This document shows, piece by piece, positions 42,017 to 51,474 of a DNA stretch of 64,000 nt (position 1 is the first letter of the stretch; each line of letters opens with the position of its first letter). The translations under genes and the position numbers were made by a program. Location: the NCBI RefSeq assembly GCF_050897975.1, contig NZ_JBPAXY010000006.1:248001-312000 (forward strand), given 5' to 3'. The notes below the pieces were generated by a model. That model did no database searches. It was not told the DNA's origin and saw only the letters and a list, made by a program, of their open reading frames with translations. Source of the stretch: Pseudooceanicola sp050897975 (lineage in GTDB: Bacteria > Pseudomonadota > Alphaproteobacteria > Rhodobacterales > Rhodobacteraceae).

Positions 42017-43192
42017 TTAGCCCGGCAGGCGGGCGCGCAAGACGCGTTCCATGTTGCCGCCCATGACCTTGGCGATCTGCGCCTCGCTCAGCCCCTGATC
42101 CATCAGGGCTTGGGTCAGCGCGGGCAGTTCCGAGATGTCGAAGGCGGTGGCCACCGAGCCGTCGAAGTCCGACCCCAGCGACACCGCATCCTCGCCCAGC
42201 TCGGCCACGGCGGCGGCGATCATCTCGGCCACGTTGGTGGGGCCCGCGTCGCCGCAGGTCACATCGGCCCAATAGCCCATGCCGACCACGCCGCCGCGCG
42301 CGGCGATGCGGCGCATCAGATCGACGGGGATGTTGCGTTTGACGTCGCAATAGCCCGCAAAGCCGCCATGGCTGACCACCAGCGGGATGTCGGTCATCGC
42401 CAGCACGTCCTCGACCACCTGGGGCGCGGAATGGGCCAGGTCCAGCACCATCCCGCGCGCCACCACCTCGGCCACCACGGCGCGGCCAAAGTCGTTCAGC
42501 CCGGCCTCGGAATGACCATGCAGCGACCCGCCCAGGGCGTTGTCGAAGAAGTGGTGCAACCCGATCAGGCGGAAGCCTGCGGCCTCGAGCCGGTCGAGGT
42601 TGGCCAGGTCGCCCTCCAGGGCATGGGCCCCTTCGATGCCCAGCAGGGCGCCCAGATGCGGCTGGCCCGCGGCGCGGGCGGCCAGAACGGCGTCGAGGTC
42701 GGCGACGGTACGGATCAGGGTCACCTGGCCGTCATGGCGGATGAAACCGTCCAGTTTCTCGGCCTGATAGAGGGCCCGTTCGGTCAGATCGTCCCAGGTC
42801 CGTTTCGGCCAGAGCGAGACCATGGACAGCAGGGTGATGTTGTCCCCCGCATCGGCCGAGTTTTCCTCGTAATTCTGGCCCTTGGGGCTTTTGGTGACGG
42901 TGGTGAAGACCTGAAGCGCGGCATTGCCTTCGCGCATCCGGGGGAAATCGACCTGACCACGGGTGCCGCGCTCTGTCAGGTCACGTTTCCACAGCAGGCT
43001 GTCAGAGTGCCAGTCGCCGATCAGCAATCCGTCATGCAGCGCCTGGGCCTCGGTCGAGACCGGGTAGGCGGGATGTTCGGCCACCGGGTTGCGGCTTTGT
43101 TCGACGTAGCCGGGCACGTAAAGCAGGATCACCGCCAGCGCGGCGACGGCCAGCCCCAGCAGGACCAGCAGGGTGTTTCGGATGAGTTTCAT
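42017..43192 (-). CDS. membrane dipeptidase family protein (peptidase M19)
   Basis: A 391-residue protein with an N-terminal membrane anchor (MKLIRNTLLVLLGLAVAALAVILLYV) and the M19 fold. Zinc-binding elements are visible: GDWHSDSLLW (H-x-D), the bridging Glu in LLGIEGAHAL, IGLHHF and VVSHGG histidines and the late Asp in GSDFDGS. It hydrolyses dipeptides, possibly D-amino-acid-containing ones, at the periplasmic face. ATG 43192 is preceded by GGGAGGAACACC; the frame open to 43258 is not used. It faces rpoH across a shared terminator. Confidence 0.88.
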   Translation of the reverse strand: MKLIRNTLLVLLGLAVAALAVILLYVPGYVEQSRNPVAEHPAYPVSTEAQALHDGLLIGDWHSDSLLWKRDLTERGTRGQVDFPRMREGNAALQVFTTVTKSPKGQNYEENSADAGDNITLLSMVSLWPKRTWDDLTERALYQAEKLDGFIRHDGQVTLIRTVADLDAVLAARAAGQPHLGALLGIEGAHALEGDLANLDRLEAAGFRLIGLHHFFDNALGGSLHGHSEAGLNDFGRAVVAEVVARGMVLDLAHSAPQVVEDVLAMTDIPLVVSHGGFAGYCDVKRNIPVDLMRRIAARGGVVGMGYWADVTCGDAGPTNVAEMIAAAVAELGEDAVSLGSDFDGSVATAFDISELPALTQALMDQGLSEAQIAKVMGGNMERVLRARLPG

Positions 43193-43264
43193 GGTGTTCC
43201 TCCCTCGCGCGCAGCCTAGGAGGGGGAGGGCGCCCCGCCTAGCAGGACGTGACGGCAAGCGGCT

Positions 43265-43495
43265 CTAGCGCCCGCGCAGGCGACGGATCAGCGGGGCCAC
43301 GTCCAGCGCGGCCACGGCCAGGCCCAGGGGCAGCATCCAGAAACCGACGATGGGCAGGAAGCCCAGCACGCCCCCCAGCATCAGCAAAAGGCCGACGGGC
43401 AGGCGGGTGCCGGGAGGCAGGGTGCGGCGGATGCGGACCAGCGCCCGCCGCGACCAGCGTTTGAAACGTTCACGCCGGGTTGGCATGGGGGACAT
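43265..43495 (-). CDS. small membrane protein
   Basis: A 76-residue protein: a very basic N-terminal half (MSPMPTRRERFKRWSRRALVRIRRT) and one or two hydrophobic segments (LPVGLLLMLGGVLGFLPIVGFWMLPLGLAVAAL) ending in RRLRGR. Conserved-looking and common next to pepF in relatives, function unknown. It starts 1 bp after the pepF stop, so it is probably co-translated; ATG 43486 is an alternative start. Confidence 0.7.
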   Translation of the reverse strand: MSPMPTRRERFKRWSRRALVRIRRTLPPGTRLPVGLLLMLGGVLGFLPIVGFWMLPLGLAVAALDVAPLIRRLRGR

Positions 43496-43496
43496 C

Positions 43497-45347
43497 TCAG
43501 TCCTCCATCGCCTCCAGCTCGTCGATGAAGCCTTCGATCATCGACAGGCCCTTGTCCCAGAAGGCCGGATCGCTGGCATCCAGGCCGAAGGGCGCCAGCA
43601 GCTCCTTGTGGTGCTTCGACCCGCCCGCCTTCAGCATCTCGAAATACTTCTCCTGGAAGCCTTCGGGCGCCTCTTCGTAGACGGCGTAAAGGGCGTTCAC
43701 CAGCCCGTCGCCAAAGGCATAGGCGTAGACGTAGAAGGGCGAGTGGACGAAGTGGGGGATATAGGCCCAGTAGGTCTCGTACCCGTCCATGAAATCGAAC
43801 GCCGGGCCGAGGCTTTCGGCCTGCACCGACATCCACAGGGCGTTGATGTCCTCGGGCGTCAGCTCGCCATGGCGGCGGGCGTCGTGCAACTTGCATTCGA
43901 AGTCGTAGAAGGCGATCTGGCGGACGACCGTGTTGATCATGTCCTCGACCTTGCCGGCCAGCAGGGTCTTGCGCTGTTCCTTGGTCTCGGCCTTGGCCAG
44001 CATGGCGCGGAAGGTCAGCATCTCGCCGAAGACGCTGGCGGTTTCGGCCAGGGTCAGGGGGGTCGAGGACAGCATTTCGCCCTGACCGGCGGCCAGCACC
44101 TGGTGCACGCCATGGCCCAGCTCATGGGCCAGGGTCATCACGTCGCGCGGCTTGCCGAGGTAGTTCAGCATCACATAGGGGTGCACGTCGGTCACGGTGG
44201 GGTGGGCGAAGGCGCCCGGCGCCTTGCCGGGCTTCACGCCCGCGTCGATCCAGCCCTTGTCGAAGAAGGGTTGCGCGATCTCGGCCATGCGGGGGGAAAA
44301 GCCCGCGTAGGCCTCCATCACCGTGGTCTGCGCCTCGTCCCAGCCAACCAGCTTGGGCGCTTCGGTGGGCAGCGGCGCGTTACGATCCCAGACCTGCATC
44401 CGGTCTAGGCCCAGCCATTTCCGCTTCAGCTCGTAATAACGGTGCGACAGGCGGGGGTAGGCGGCGACCACGGCATTGCGCAGCGCCTCGACCACCTCGG
44501 GTTCGACGTGGTTCGACAGGTGGCGGCCGGTCTGCGGGTTGGGCATCCCGCGCCAGCGGTCGATCACCTCTTTTTCCTTGGCGGTGGTGTTGTGGACCCG
44601 CGCAAAGGTGCGGATGTTTTCGCCCAGCACATGGGCCAGTTCGCGCGCCGCCGCTTCGCGTTTATCGCGGTCGTGGTCGGTCAGCAGGGTCAGCGTGGCC
44701 TCGATGCCCAGCTCGTCGCCGTCGATGCAGAAGGTCAGCCCGGCGATGGTCTCATCGAACAGCTTCTCCCAGGCGTCGCCCACCACGCCCAGGTCGTGCA
44801 GGAATTTCTCCAGCTCGTCGGACAGCTGGTAAGGTTTCATGGCGCGGATGCGGTCGAAGACCGGCTTGTAGCGCGCCAGCTCGGCGTTCTGGTCGAAGAG
44901 CCCGTTCAGATGATCATCCGGCAGGCGGTTGATCTCCAGCGTGAAGAAGACCAGCGGCGTGGTGAAATTGGTCAGCCGGTCCTGCATGTCCGACATGAAC
45001 TTCACCCGGTCACCGGCGGTGGTCAGCTGGTAATAGCGCAGACCGGCGTAGGACATGATGCGGCCCGACACGGCCTGGATGCGTTCATTGCGCAGCACGC
45101 AGTCCAGGAAGCCCTCGGCGTCCAGGGTGGCCAGCTTGCCCTCGAAATCCTCGGCGAAGCGCGCGCAGGCCTCTTCCAGCCAGTCCAGGTCGCGCTTCAG
45201 CTCGGGCGCATCGGGGGAGGCGTAGAGGTCGCTCAGGTCCCATTCCGGCAGGTTGCCGAAGGGGGCCGCCTCGTCCCCGGGGGCGGCGTTGGCGTCGCGC
45301 AAGGGCAGGGGGGCGTGAAACGGGGCGGCAAAGGGGAGCGGGCGCAT
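43497..45347 (-). CDS. pepF: oligoendopeptidase F (peptidase M3)
   Basis: A 616-residue metallopeptidase. The zinc motif HELGH is in TLAHELGHGVHQVLA (about residue 410), with the downstream Glu in LAETASVFGEML, and the M3 YVYAYAFGDGLVNALY region near the C-terminus. It cleaves oligopeptides of about 7-17 residues in the cytoplasm. ATG 45347 follows a good GGAGG; the first 19 residues of the open frame are discarded. It is followed without a gap by the small membrane-protein gene. Confidence 0.9.
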   Translation of the reverse strand: MRPLPFAAPFHAPLPLRDANAAPGDEAAPFGNLPEWDLSDLYASPDAPELKRDLDWLEEACARFAEDFEGKLATLDAEGFLDCVLRNERIQAVSGRIMSYAGLRYYQLTTAGDRVKFMSDMQDRLTNFTTPLVFFTLEINRLPDDHLNGLFDQNAELARYKPVFDRIRAMKPYQLSDELEKFLHDLGVVGDAWEKLFDETIAGLTFCIDGDELGIEATLTLLTDHDRDKREAAARELAHVLGENIRTFARVHNTTAKEKEVIDRWRGMPNPQTGRHLSNHVEPEVVEALRNAVVAAYPRLSHRYYELKRKWLGLDRMQVWDRNAPLPTEAPKLVGWDEAQTTVMEAYAGFSPRMAEIAQPFFDKGWIDAGVKPGKAPGAFAHPTVTDVHPYVMLNYLGKPRDVMTLAHELGHGVHQVLAAGQGEMLSSTPLTLAETASVFGEMLTFRAMLAKAETKEQRKTLLAGKVEDMINTVVRQIAFYDFECKLHDARRHGELTPEDINALWMSVQAESLGPAFDFMDGYETYWAYIPHFVHSPFYVYAYAFGDGLVNALYAVYEEAPEGFQEKYFEMLKAGGSKHHKELLAPFGLDASDPAFWDKGLSMIEGFIDELEAMED

Positions 45348-45449
45348 GGATCCTCCAGTTTGGTTCCGGACCTTCGACATAGGCCGCCGGGACCAGCAGG
45401 ACAAGGCCGGGGTGGGGCCGCGCCGGGCCGCGAGGACCCGCGCCGTGGG

Positions 45450-46439
45450 TCAGCCGGGCAGATGGGCCTCGAAATGGGCGGCGCAGGCGTCGAAGACATG
45501 GGCGCGGATCTCGGGGCCTTCCATCATCACCTCGTGATGGGCGCGGGCGATCTGGTCCAGCCGCCCCTCGGGCCAGCTGGCCATGCGCTGATGGATGCGG
45601 TCGCAATCGACGATGGCCTCTTCGCTGCCCAGGAAGGTCAGGCAGGGCACCCGGGGCGCGGGCATCCGTGCCAGGTCGCGGGTTTCGCGCAGGGCCTCGT
45701 GCAGCCATTTCATCGTCGGCCCGCCGATCATCAGATCGGGATGCGCCTCGGCCTGGCGGCGCATATAGGCGTACATCTCGGCGTCATGGGTCAGCTTGTT
45801 CTTCTCGAAACTCTCGTACAGCACATAGGTCTCGGCCTTGGTGCCGGGGGTGATCGTCTCGACCATGCCCAGAAGATGCGAGGTGCCGGTCAGCAGCCAG
45901 GCGATCGGGCGCAGGGGGCCGGGCATCCGGATGCCCCACATGGGCGCGGAAAAGGCGGCGGCGGCGACCGGCAGGCCCTGATGCAGGGCGCGCAGGCCGA
46001 TGGCGCCGCCCATGGAATGGGCCAGCAGGAACAGCGGCCCGTCGATGCCCAGATCGGGCAGGGCGGCCAGCAGGGCCTGAACATCCTGTTGGTAATCGCC
46101 GAACCGGGCCACATGCCCCAGGGCCGGATCGCCCGCCACCCGGTCGGCCAGGCCCTGGCCGCGCCAGTCCAGCGTCACGGTGGCAAAGCCGCGCGCGGCC
46201 AGATCGGCGGCGGCGCGGCCGTATTTCTCGGCATATTCGGTGCGTCCGGTGAACAGCAGCACGGTGCCCTTGGCGCCCGCCAGCGGCCAGAACACCAGGC
46301 GCAGGCGCAACCCGTCCTGGGTGGCGATCCAGAGCGCGATGCCGCCCTCGGGGCCATCGGCCACATCGGCGTAAAGCGGGGCGGTCTCGGCTTCGGTCTT
46401 GGCCGGGGCGTCGGTCGTCAGGGTCACCAGAGGCTCCAT
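45450..46439 (-). CDS. alpha/beta-hydrolase, lysophospholipase-like
   Basis: A 329-residue soluble hydrolase with an intact site: FTGRTEYAEKYGRAAADLAARGF, LDWRGQG, the nucleophile elbow LLAHSMGGAIG, the acid in FLGSEEAIVD and the His in ARAHHEVMMEG. It probably hydrolyses lysophospholipids or monoacylglycerols. Its pattern is the same as that of the degenerate hydrolase domain of the LuxR fusion at 5679-7535, which makes the loss there easy to see. It lies 102 bp upstream of pepF in the same direction. Confidence 0.88.
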   Translation of the reverse strand: MEPLVTLTTDAPAKTEAETAPLYADVADGPEGGIALWIATQDGLRLRLVFWPLAGAKGTVLLFTGRTEYAEKYGRAAADLAARGFATVTLDWRGQGLADRVAGDPALGHVARFGDYQQDVQALLAALPDLGIDGPLFLLAHSMGGAIGLRALHQGLPVAAAAFSAPMWGIRMPGPLRPIAWLLTGTSHLLGMVETITPGTKAETYVLYESFEKNKLTHDAEMYAYMRRQAEAHPDLMIGGPTMKWLHEALRETRDLARMPAPRVPCLTFLGSEEAIVDCDRIHQRMASWPEGRLDQIARAHHEVMMEGPEIRAHVFDACAAHFEAHLPG

Positions 46440-46527
46440 GGCAGGTCAGGCAGGTCGGGCGTCAGACCCGCGCCGGGACGCGCGGGCCGGAAGGGCGGGG
46501 CGACAGGGGCCGCCCCGCCGCAGCGGG

Positions 46528-46824
46528 TCAGGCCAGCAGCGAGCCCAGCTTCATGGCCGAGCCCATGTCGCCATCGACGCTCAGCTTGCCGGTCATGAAA
46601 GCCGAGGTCGGGTTAAGATCGCCCGAAAGCATGTCCTGGAAGGTGTCCGCCTCGGCGGTCATGGTCACATCGGCCTCGTCACCGGCCTCTGCGGGCTTGG
46701 CGCCATCAGAGCCCACAAGGATCTCACCTTCGCCTTCGATGACGAATTTGGCGGTGAAATCAATGCTTTCGTCTGCCAGCTTTGCGTTCAGTGCTGCCAC
46801 TGCGGCGGTAATCACTTCGCTCAT
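46528..46824 (-). CDS. SCP2 sterol-binding domain protein
   Basis: A 98-residue single-domain protein matching the SCP2 fold: a first helix, then strands FTAKFVIEGEGEILVGSDG, ADVTMTAEADTFQDMLSGDLNPTSAFMTGKLSVDGDMGSAMKLGSLL. Bacterial members bind lipids or acyl chains, and this short form is common in Rhodobacterales. GAAGG lies before the ATG. It is divergent from the TPR protein with about 70 bp between. Confidence 0.92.
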   Translation of the reverse strand: MSEVITAAVAALNAKLADESIDFTAKFVIEGEGEILVGSDGAKPAEAGDEADVTMTAEADTFQDMLSGDLNPTSAFMTGKLSVDGDMGSAMKLGSLLA

Positions 46825-46895
46825 GTCGCGCTTCCTTCAATTTTACATGATTGGGGCTATGCGAGCCCTCTCCTCGCGCTACACTTATAGGCGTC

Positions 46896-47459
46896 ATGCG
46901 CAGGTTCAATCGACATCTCAAATCCGCTCTGACGGCTTGTGCCGCAGCGTTATTCCTATCGGTTCCGACTTTAGGGTGGGCCGACGATTCGGTCACGCCC
47001 CTGCTGGACGGGTTGGCCGAGGCCGATACGGGCGAGGCGCGCCAGATCGTGCGCGAGCTGGAACTGATCTGGTCGCGCTCGGGCTCTTCCTCCATGGATC
47101 TGCTGTTGCGCAAGGGCCGCGATGCCCTGGAGGGGGGCGATGCCCCCGCCGCCATCGGCCATCTCAGCGCGCTGATCGACCATGCGCCGGATTTCGCCGA
47201 AGCCTGGCATCTGCGCGCCATGGCGTTCTACACGCTAGAGGAATTCGGCCAGGCGCAATCGGACCTTTTGCAGGCGCTGGCGCTGAACCCGGTGAACTTC
47301 CAGGCGGCCTATGGGCTGGCGGTGCTGATGGAGCAGACGGGCCGCATCGACGCGGCCTATGACGGCTACCGCGCGGTGCTGTCGGTCTATCCCGCCCATG
47401 AAGAGGCGCAGGCGGGCCGGGATCGGCTTGCACCTGCCGTGTCCGGCAGCGATACCTGA
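46896..47459 (+). CDS. exported tetratricopeptide repeat protein
   Basis: A 187-residue protein with a signal peptide (MRRFNRHLKSALTACAAALFLSVP, LGWA). About three TPR units follow (for example ALEGGDAPAAIGHLSALIDHAPDFAEAWHLRAMAFYTLEEFGQAQSDL split over two helices pairs, and AAYGLAVLMEQTGRIDAAYDGYRAVL). It probably serves as a periplasmic protein-protein adaptor. ATG 46896 is chosen over a start at 46851. The helicase gene begins 29 bp downstream. Confidence 0.85.
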   Translation: MRRFNRHLKSALTACAAALFLSVPTLGWADDSVTPLLDGLAEADTGEARQIVRELELIWSRSGSSSMDLLLRKGRDALEGGDAPAAIGHLSALIDHAPDFAEAWHLRAMAFYTLEEFGQAQSDLLQALALNPVNFQAAYGLAVLMEQTGRIDAAYDGYRAVLSVYPAHEEAQAGRDRLAPAVSGSDT

Positions 47460-47488
47460 CCCGTTAAGAGTTTCAGCGAGGGCAGGGC

Positions 47489-50395
47489 ATGTCCCAAAAG
47501 GGCAGGATCACCGCGGTCCTCGGGCCGACCAATACCGGCAAGACCCATTACGCCATCGAACGGATGCTGGGGCATCGGACGGGCATTATCGGCCTGCCGC
47601 TGCGCCTGCTGGCGCGCGAGGTCTACGACCGGATCGTCGCCGCGCGCGGTCCCTCTGTCGTGGCGCTGGTCACCGGCGAGGAACGCATCGTGCCGCCGCG
47701 CACGAAATACTGGGTCTGCACAGTCGAGGCGATGCCCGAGGGGATGGGCTGTGACTTTCTGGCCGTGGACGAGATCCAGCTTTGTGCCGATCCCGAGCGC
47801 GGCCATGTCTTCACCGACCGGCTGTTGCGCGCGCGCGGGCTGACCGAGACGATGTTCCTGGGCTCGCATTCCATGCGTGGCGTCATCGCCGACCTCTTGC
47901 CCGAGGCGCAGTTCATCCGGCGAGAGCGCATGTCGCAGCTGACCTATGCGGGCGATCGCAAGATCTCTCGCCTGCCGTCGCGGTCCGCCGTGGTGGGGTT
48001 CTCGGTCGATAATATCTATGCCATGGCGGAACTTATCCGCCGCCAGAAGGGCGGCGCGGCGGTCGTCATGGGGGCGCTGTCCCCCCGCACGCGCAATGCC
48101 CAGGTCGAGCTCTACCAGAACGGCGACGTCGATTACCTGGTGGCCACAGATGCCATCGGCATGGGGCTCAACCTCGACGTGAAACACGTCGCCTTCTCGG
48201 CCACGATGAAATTCGACGGCCGCCGGATGCGCGAGCTGTTCCCCCATGAGATGGGCCAGATCGCGGGCCGCGCCGGGCGCGGCATGTCCGACGGCACCTT
48301 CGGCGTGACGGGTGAGGCCGGGCCGCTGCCGCCCGAACTCGCCGAGGCGATCATGGAGCACCGCTTTGCCCCGGTGCGGAAGTTGCAGTGGCGCAACCCG
48401 CAGCTGAACTTCGCGGGCATCGAACCGCTGATCGCCTCGCTGGAGGTTTCGCCCAAGGACGAACGTCTGTTGCGCGCCCGCGAGGCCGACGATCAGATCG
48501 CCCTGAAAGGCATGTCCAGCGACGCCGAGGTCCGCGCGCGGGCCTCTGACACCGCCTCTGTGCGGCTGCTGTGGGATGTCTGCCGGATCCCCGATTTCCG
48601 GGGAATCAGCCATAACGAACATGCGGGGCTGCTAACCCGTATCTTCGGCTTCCTGCACGAGAAGGGCCGGGTGCCCGACGACTGGCTGGCGACCCAGATC
48701 CGTCGCATCGACCGCAGCGATGGCGACATCGACGCGCTGTCGAAACGGCTGTCCTTCATCCGCACTTGGACCTATGTCGCGCAGCGCAATGGCTGGGTGA
48801 ACGACGAAAGTCATTGGCGCGGTGAGACTCGCGCTGTAGAAGACCGCTTGTCGGACGCGCTGCACGCGCGCCTGACCCAGAGATTTGTGGACCGGCGTAC
48901 CAGCGTGCTGATGCGGCGGCTCAAGCAGAAGGAGGCCCTCTTGGCCGAAGTCAGTGATACCGGCGATGTGACCGTCGAAGGCGAATTCGTGGGACGGCTG
49001 GAAGGTTTCCGCTTCCGCGCCGATAAAGAGGCCGAAGGGCAGGAGGCGAAGACCATTCGCCAGGCCAGCCTTCAGGCGCTGATCCCCCATTTCAACCTGC
49101 GCGCGGACCGGTTCTATAACGCGCCGGACACCGAGATCGACTTTACCGAACAGGGCGGTCTGATGTGGGGTGACCAGGCGGTCGGCAAGCTGGCCGCGGG
49201 CCCCGAGCCGATGAAGCCGCAGGTCGTGGCCTTCGTCGATGACGAGGCGGGCCCGGATGTGGCGCAGAAGGTGCAGCGCCGCCTGCAACACTTCATCGAC
49301 CGCAAGGTGGCCGCGCTCTTCGAGCCGCTGATGAACCTGCAAAGGGACGAGACCCTGACCGGCCTGGCGCGGGGCTTTGCCTTCCGCATGGTCGAGGGTC
49401 TGGGCATCCTGCCGCGCGGCGAGGTGGCCGAGGACGTCAAGCAGTTGGACCAGGAGGCCCGCGGCGCGCTGCGCAAGCATGGCATCCGCTTTGGCCAGTA
49501 CACCATCTTCATGCCGCTGCTGCTGAAGCCCGCGCCGACCCGTCTGCGCCTGGTGCTGTGGTCGCTGTCGAAGGATCTTCAGGAATTCCCCGAGGCACCG
49601 CCGCCGGGCCTGGTGACCGTGCCCGCCGACAAGGGCCTGCCGCAGGGCTATTTCGCCATGGCGGGCTATCGCGCTGCGGGCGAACGGGCGATCCGCATCG
49701 ACATGCTGGAACGCCTGGCCGACATGCTGCGCGGCGAAGACAGCCGCGGCGGGTTCGAGGCCAAGGCCGACATGCTGTCGATCACCGGCATGACGCTGGA
49801 ACAGTTCGCCGACCTGATGCAGGGGCTGGGCTACAAGGCCGAGAAGGGCGAGCGGGCCAAGATGAAACTTGCCGAGACCCCCGCCGCCGAGGCTGCGGAG
49901 GCCCCCGAAGAGGAAGGCGCGGCAGCCCCCGAGGAGGCCCCCGCCGAAGGCGCGGCCCCCGAGGCTGCGACCGAGGCACCGGCAGAGGCCCCCGTAGAAG
50001 CTCCGGCAGAGGCCGAGGCTCCGGCAGAGGCAGAGGCCGAAGCCCCCGCCGAAGCGCCCGCGCCCGAGATGGTGCCGGTGCTGGGCGAGGATGGCACCCC
50101 AGAGGTCGAGCTGTTCTTCACCTTCACCTGGGCGGGTCGTGGCGCGCGCCAGGCACGTGATGGCCAGCGTGGCCGTCCCCGGGGCGATCGTCCCCAGGGG
50201 GGCGAGCGTCAGGGCAAGGGCGCCCCGCGCGGCGACCGTCCCAAGGGCGGCAAGCCCAAGCGTGGCAAGCCCGAAGGCGGCCGTGGCGGCCAGAAGGCCA
50301 AGACCTTCGAATCCGCCCCGCCCAAGAAGAAGGACCGGATCGACCCGGACAACCCCTTCGCCGCCGCGCTTATGGGCCTGAAGACCAAGGACTGA
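47489..50395 (+). CDS. SUV3-like DEAD/DExH-box RNA helicase
   Basis: A 968-residue helicase of the mitochondrial Suv3 type found in alphaproteobacteria. Motif I GPTNTGKTH (about 12-20), motif II DEIQ (about 94), motif VI region QIAGRAGRGMSD and the Suv3 C-terminal domains are present. The last 160 residues are a low-complexity Ala/Glu/Pro stretch (PAEAPVEAPAEAEAP type) and a Lys/Arg/Gly-rich RNA-binding-like tail (RGRPRGDRP...KGGKPKRGKP). Suv3 helicases unwind double-stranded RNA for decay. The S4 gene starts 3 bp after its stop. Confidence 0.9.
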   Translation: MSQKGRITAVLGPTNTGKTHYAIERMLGHRTGIIGLPLRLLAREVYDRIVAARGPSVVALVTGEERIVPPRTKYWVCTVEAMPEGMGCDFLAVDEIQLCADPERGHVFTDRLLRARGLTETMFLGSHSMRGVIADLLPEAQFIRRERMSQLTYAGDRKISRLPSRSAVVGFSVDNIYAMAELIRRQKGGAAVVMGALSPRTRNAQVELYQNGDVDYLVATDAIGMGLNLDVKHVAFSATMKFDGRRMRELFPHEMGQIAGRAGRGMSDGTFGVTGEAGPLPPELAEAIMEHRFAPVRKLQWRNPQLNFAGIEPLIASLEVSPKDERLLRAREADDQIALKGMSSDAEVRARASDTASVRLLWDVCRIPDFRGISHNEHAGLLTRIFGFLHEKGRVPDDWLATQIRRIDRSDGDIDALSKRLSFIRTWTYVAQRNGWVNDESHWRGETRAVEDRLSDALHARLTQRFVDRRTSVLMRRLKQKEALLAEVSDTGDVTVEGEFVGRLEGFRFRADKEAEGQEAKTIRQASLQALIPHFNLRADRFYNAPDTEIDFTEQGGLMWGDQAVGKLAAGPEPMKPQVVAFVDDEAGPDVAQKVQRRLQHFIDRKVAALFEPLMNLQRDETLTGLARGFAFRMVEGLGILPRGEVAEDVKQLDQEARGALRKHGIRFGQYTIFMPLLLKPAPTRLRLVLWSLSKDLQEFPEAPPPGLVTVPADKGLPQGYFAMAGYRAAGERAIRIDMLERLADMLRGEDSRGGFEAKADMLSITGMTLEQFADLMQGLGYKAEKGERAKMKLAETPAAEAAEAPEEEGAAAPEEAPAEGAAPEAATEAPAEAPVEAPAEAEAPAEAEAEAPAEAPAPEMVPVLGEDGTPEVELFFTFTWAGRGARQARDGQRGRPRGDRPQGGERQGKGAPRGDRPKGGKPKRGKPEGGRGGQKAKTFESAPPKKKDRIDPDNPFAAALMGLKTKD

Positions 50396-50398
50396 TCC

Positions 50399-50785
50399 TT
50401 GGATCCTGCTGCCCCCCGGATGCGCGTGGACAAATGGCTTTGGCAGGCGCGGTTTTTCAAAAGCCGCAGCCTTGCCGCCGCCTGCGTCACCGGGGGCCAT
50501 CTGCGGGTCAACGGTAACCGCGCCGCCAAGGCCTCGGCCGCTGTCGGCCCGGGCGATGTGCTGACCTTCGCCCAGGGCCGTCTGATCCGCGTGATCAAGA
50601 TCACCGCCCTGGGCACCCGTCGCGGCCCGGCCCCCGAGGCCCAGGCCCTTTACGAGGATCTGTCGCCCCCGGCCGAGCAAGAGCGGACCCCCGTTCCGCC
50701 GATTGCCCGGATCGAAGGCAATTCTCGTCCCACCAAGCGAGACCGCAGGAAACTCGATCTTGATCGACGCGGACCGCTTGAATGA
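50399..50785 (+). CDS. S4-domain RNA-binding protein (Hsp15-like)
   Basis: A 128-residue protein with an N-terminal S4 domain (RVDKWLWQARFFKSRSLAAACVTGGHLRVNG, then GDVLTF) and a basic C-terminus. Hsp15-like proteins bind free 50S subunits carrying nascent chains. The start is uncertain: TTG 50399 has AAGGA of the helicase end before it and lets both genes be coupled; ATG 50420 lies seven codons in without a ribosome site. Confidence 0.85.
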   Translation: MDPAAPRMRVDKWLWQARFFKSRSLAAACVTGGHLRVNGNRAAKASAAVGPGDVLTFAQGRLIRVIKITALGTRRGPAPEAQALYEDLSPPAEQERTPVPPIARIEGNSRPTKRDRRKLDLDRRGPLE

Positions 50786-50835
50786 TCCGAAGCGCTGGAT
50801 TAGCTAAGCTCCGGACCGCACTTCGAGAGTAAGCC

Positions 50836-51174
50836 ATGACCTACGTCGTCACCGAAAACTGTATCGCCTGCAAATACACCGACTGCGTCGAAGTCTGTCC
50901 GGTGGATTGTTTCTACGAAGGCGAGAACACCCTGGTGATTCACCCCGACGAATGCATCGACTGCGGCGTCTGCGAACCCGAGTGCCCCGCCGATGCCATC
51001 CGCCCGGACACCGAGCCGGACATGGACAAATGGGTCGAGTTCAACCGGAAATACTCGGAACTCTGGCCTGTCATCATCTCGAAGAAAGACCCGATGCCCG
51101 GCGCCGACGACCGCGACGGCGAAGAGGGCAAGATGGAGAAGTACTTCTCCGAAGCGCCCGGCGAGGGCGGCTGA
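50836..51174 (+). CDS. fdxA: 7Fe ferredoxin FdxA ([3Fe-4S][4Fe-4S])
   Basis: A 112-residue ferredoxin. Cysteines at 9, 12, 17, 21 and 25 in the first motif and 40, 43, 46 and 50 in the second (HPDECIDCGVCEPECP) give one [3Fe-4S] and one [4Fe-4S] cluster as in Azotobacter FdI-like proteins. The C-terminal extension (WPVIISKKDPMPGADD) is typical. A redox carrier, widely conserved next to S4 and CarD genes in Rhodobacterales. Followed by a terminator. Confidence 0.93.
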   Translation: MTYVVTENCIACKYTDCVEVCPVDCFYEGENTLVIHPDECIDCGVCEPECPADAIRPDTEPDMDKWVEFNRKYSELWPVIISKKDPMPGADDRDGEEGKMEKYFSEAPGEGG

Positions 51175-51199
51175 ATCAGACCGCTTTGGGGGCTGTTCA

Positions 51200-51232
51200 G
51201 GGCCGCCCCCGGGGCCGCAAGGGCGGCCCGTT
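51200..51232 (+). terminator. terminator after fdxA
   Basis: GGGCCGCCC (51200-51208) pairs with GGGCGGCCC (51221-51229), followed by GTTT. A GC-rich stem 25 bp after the fdxA stop. Confidence 0.6.
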
Positions 51233-51287
51233 TACACAGGCCCGGGGCCGCGCAGGCGGCCTGTTTGCACGGAAATTCGGCGCCGCT

Positions 51288-51315
51288 TTGATTCGCGGTG
51301 ATTCTGTGTTATGTA
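51288..51315 (+). promoter_or_regulatory. promoter of carD
   Basis: TTGATT (51288-51293), a 16-bp spacer and TATGTA (51310-51315), inside the 300-bp gap before carD. The rest of the gap shows no ORF. Confidence 0.5.
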
Positions 51316-51474
51316 CTGTCGTTACACATGACAAATACTGCCCCATCCGGGTTCGCGGGCGCTGCTGACCGCCGGACCATGATCTGAAGAGTTGGAAATG
51401 CACGTTTGGTGCCGCAGGCCGGCGCCGGACGTTTTCGTGCCCTCTGATGGACGGGTATGTGAGGAAGAAGCTCT

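Noticed and set aside
46493..46518. GGCGGGGCG/CGCCCCGCC stem after the SCP2 gene as a terminator
   Set aside because: Stem is good but no T-run follows on the minus strand.
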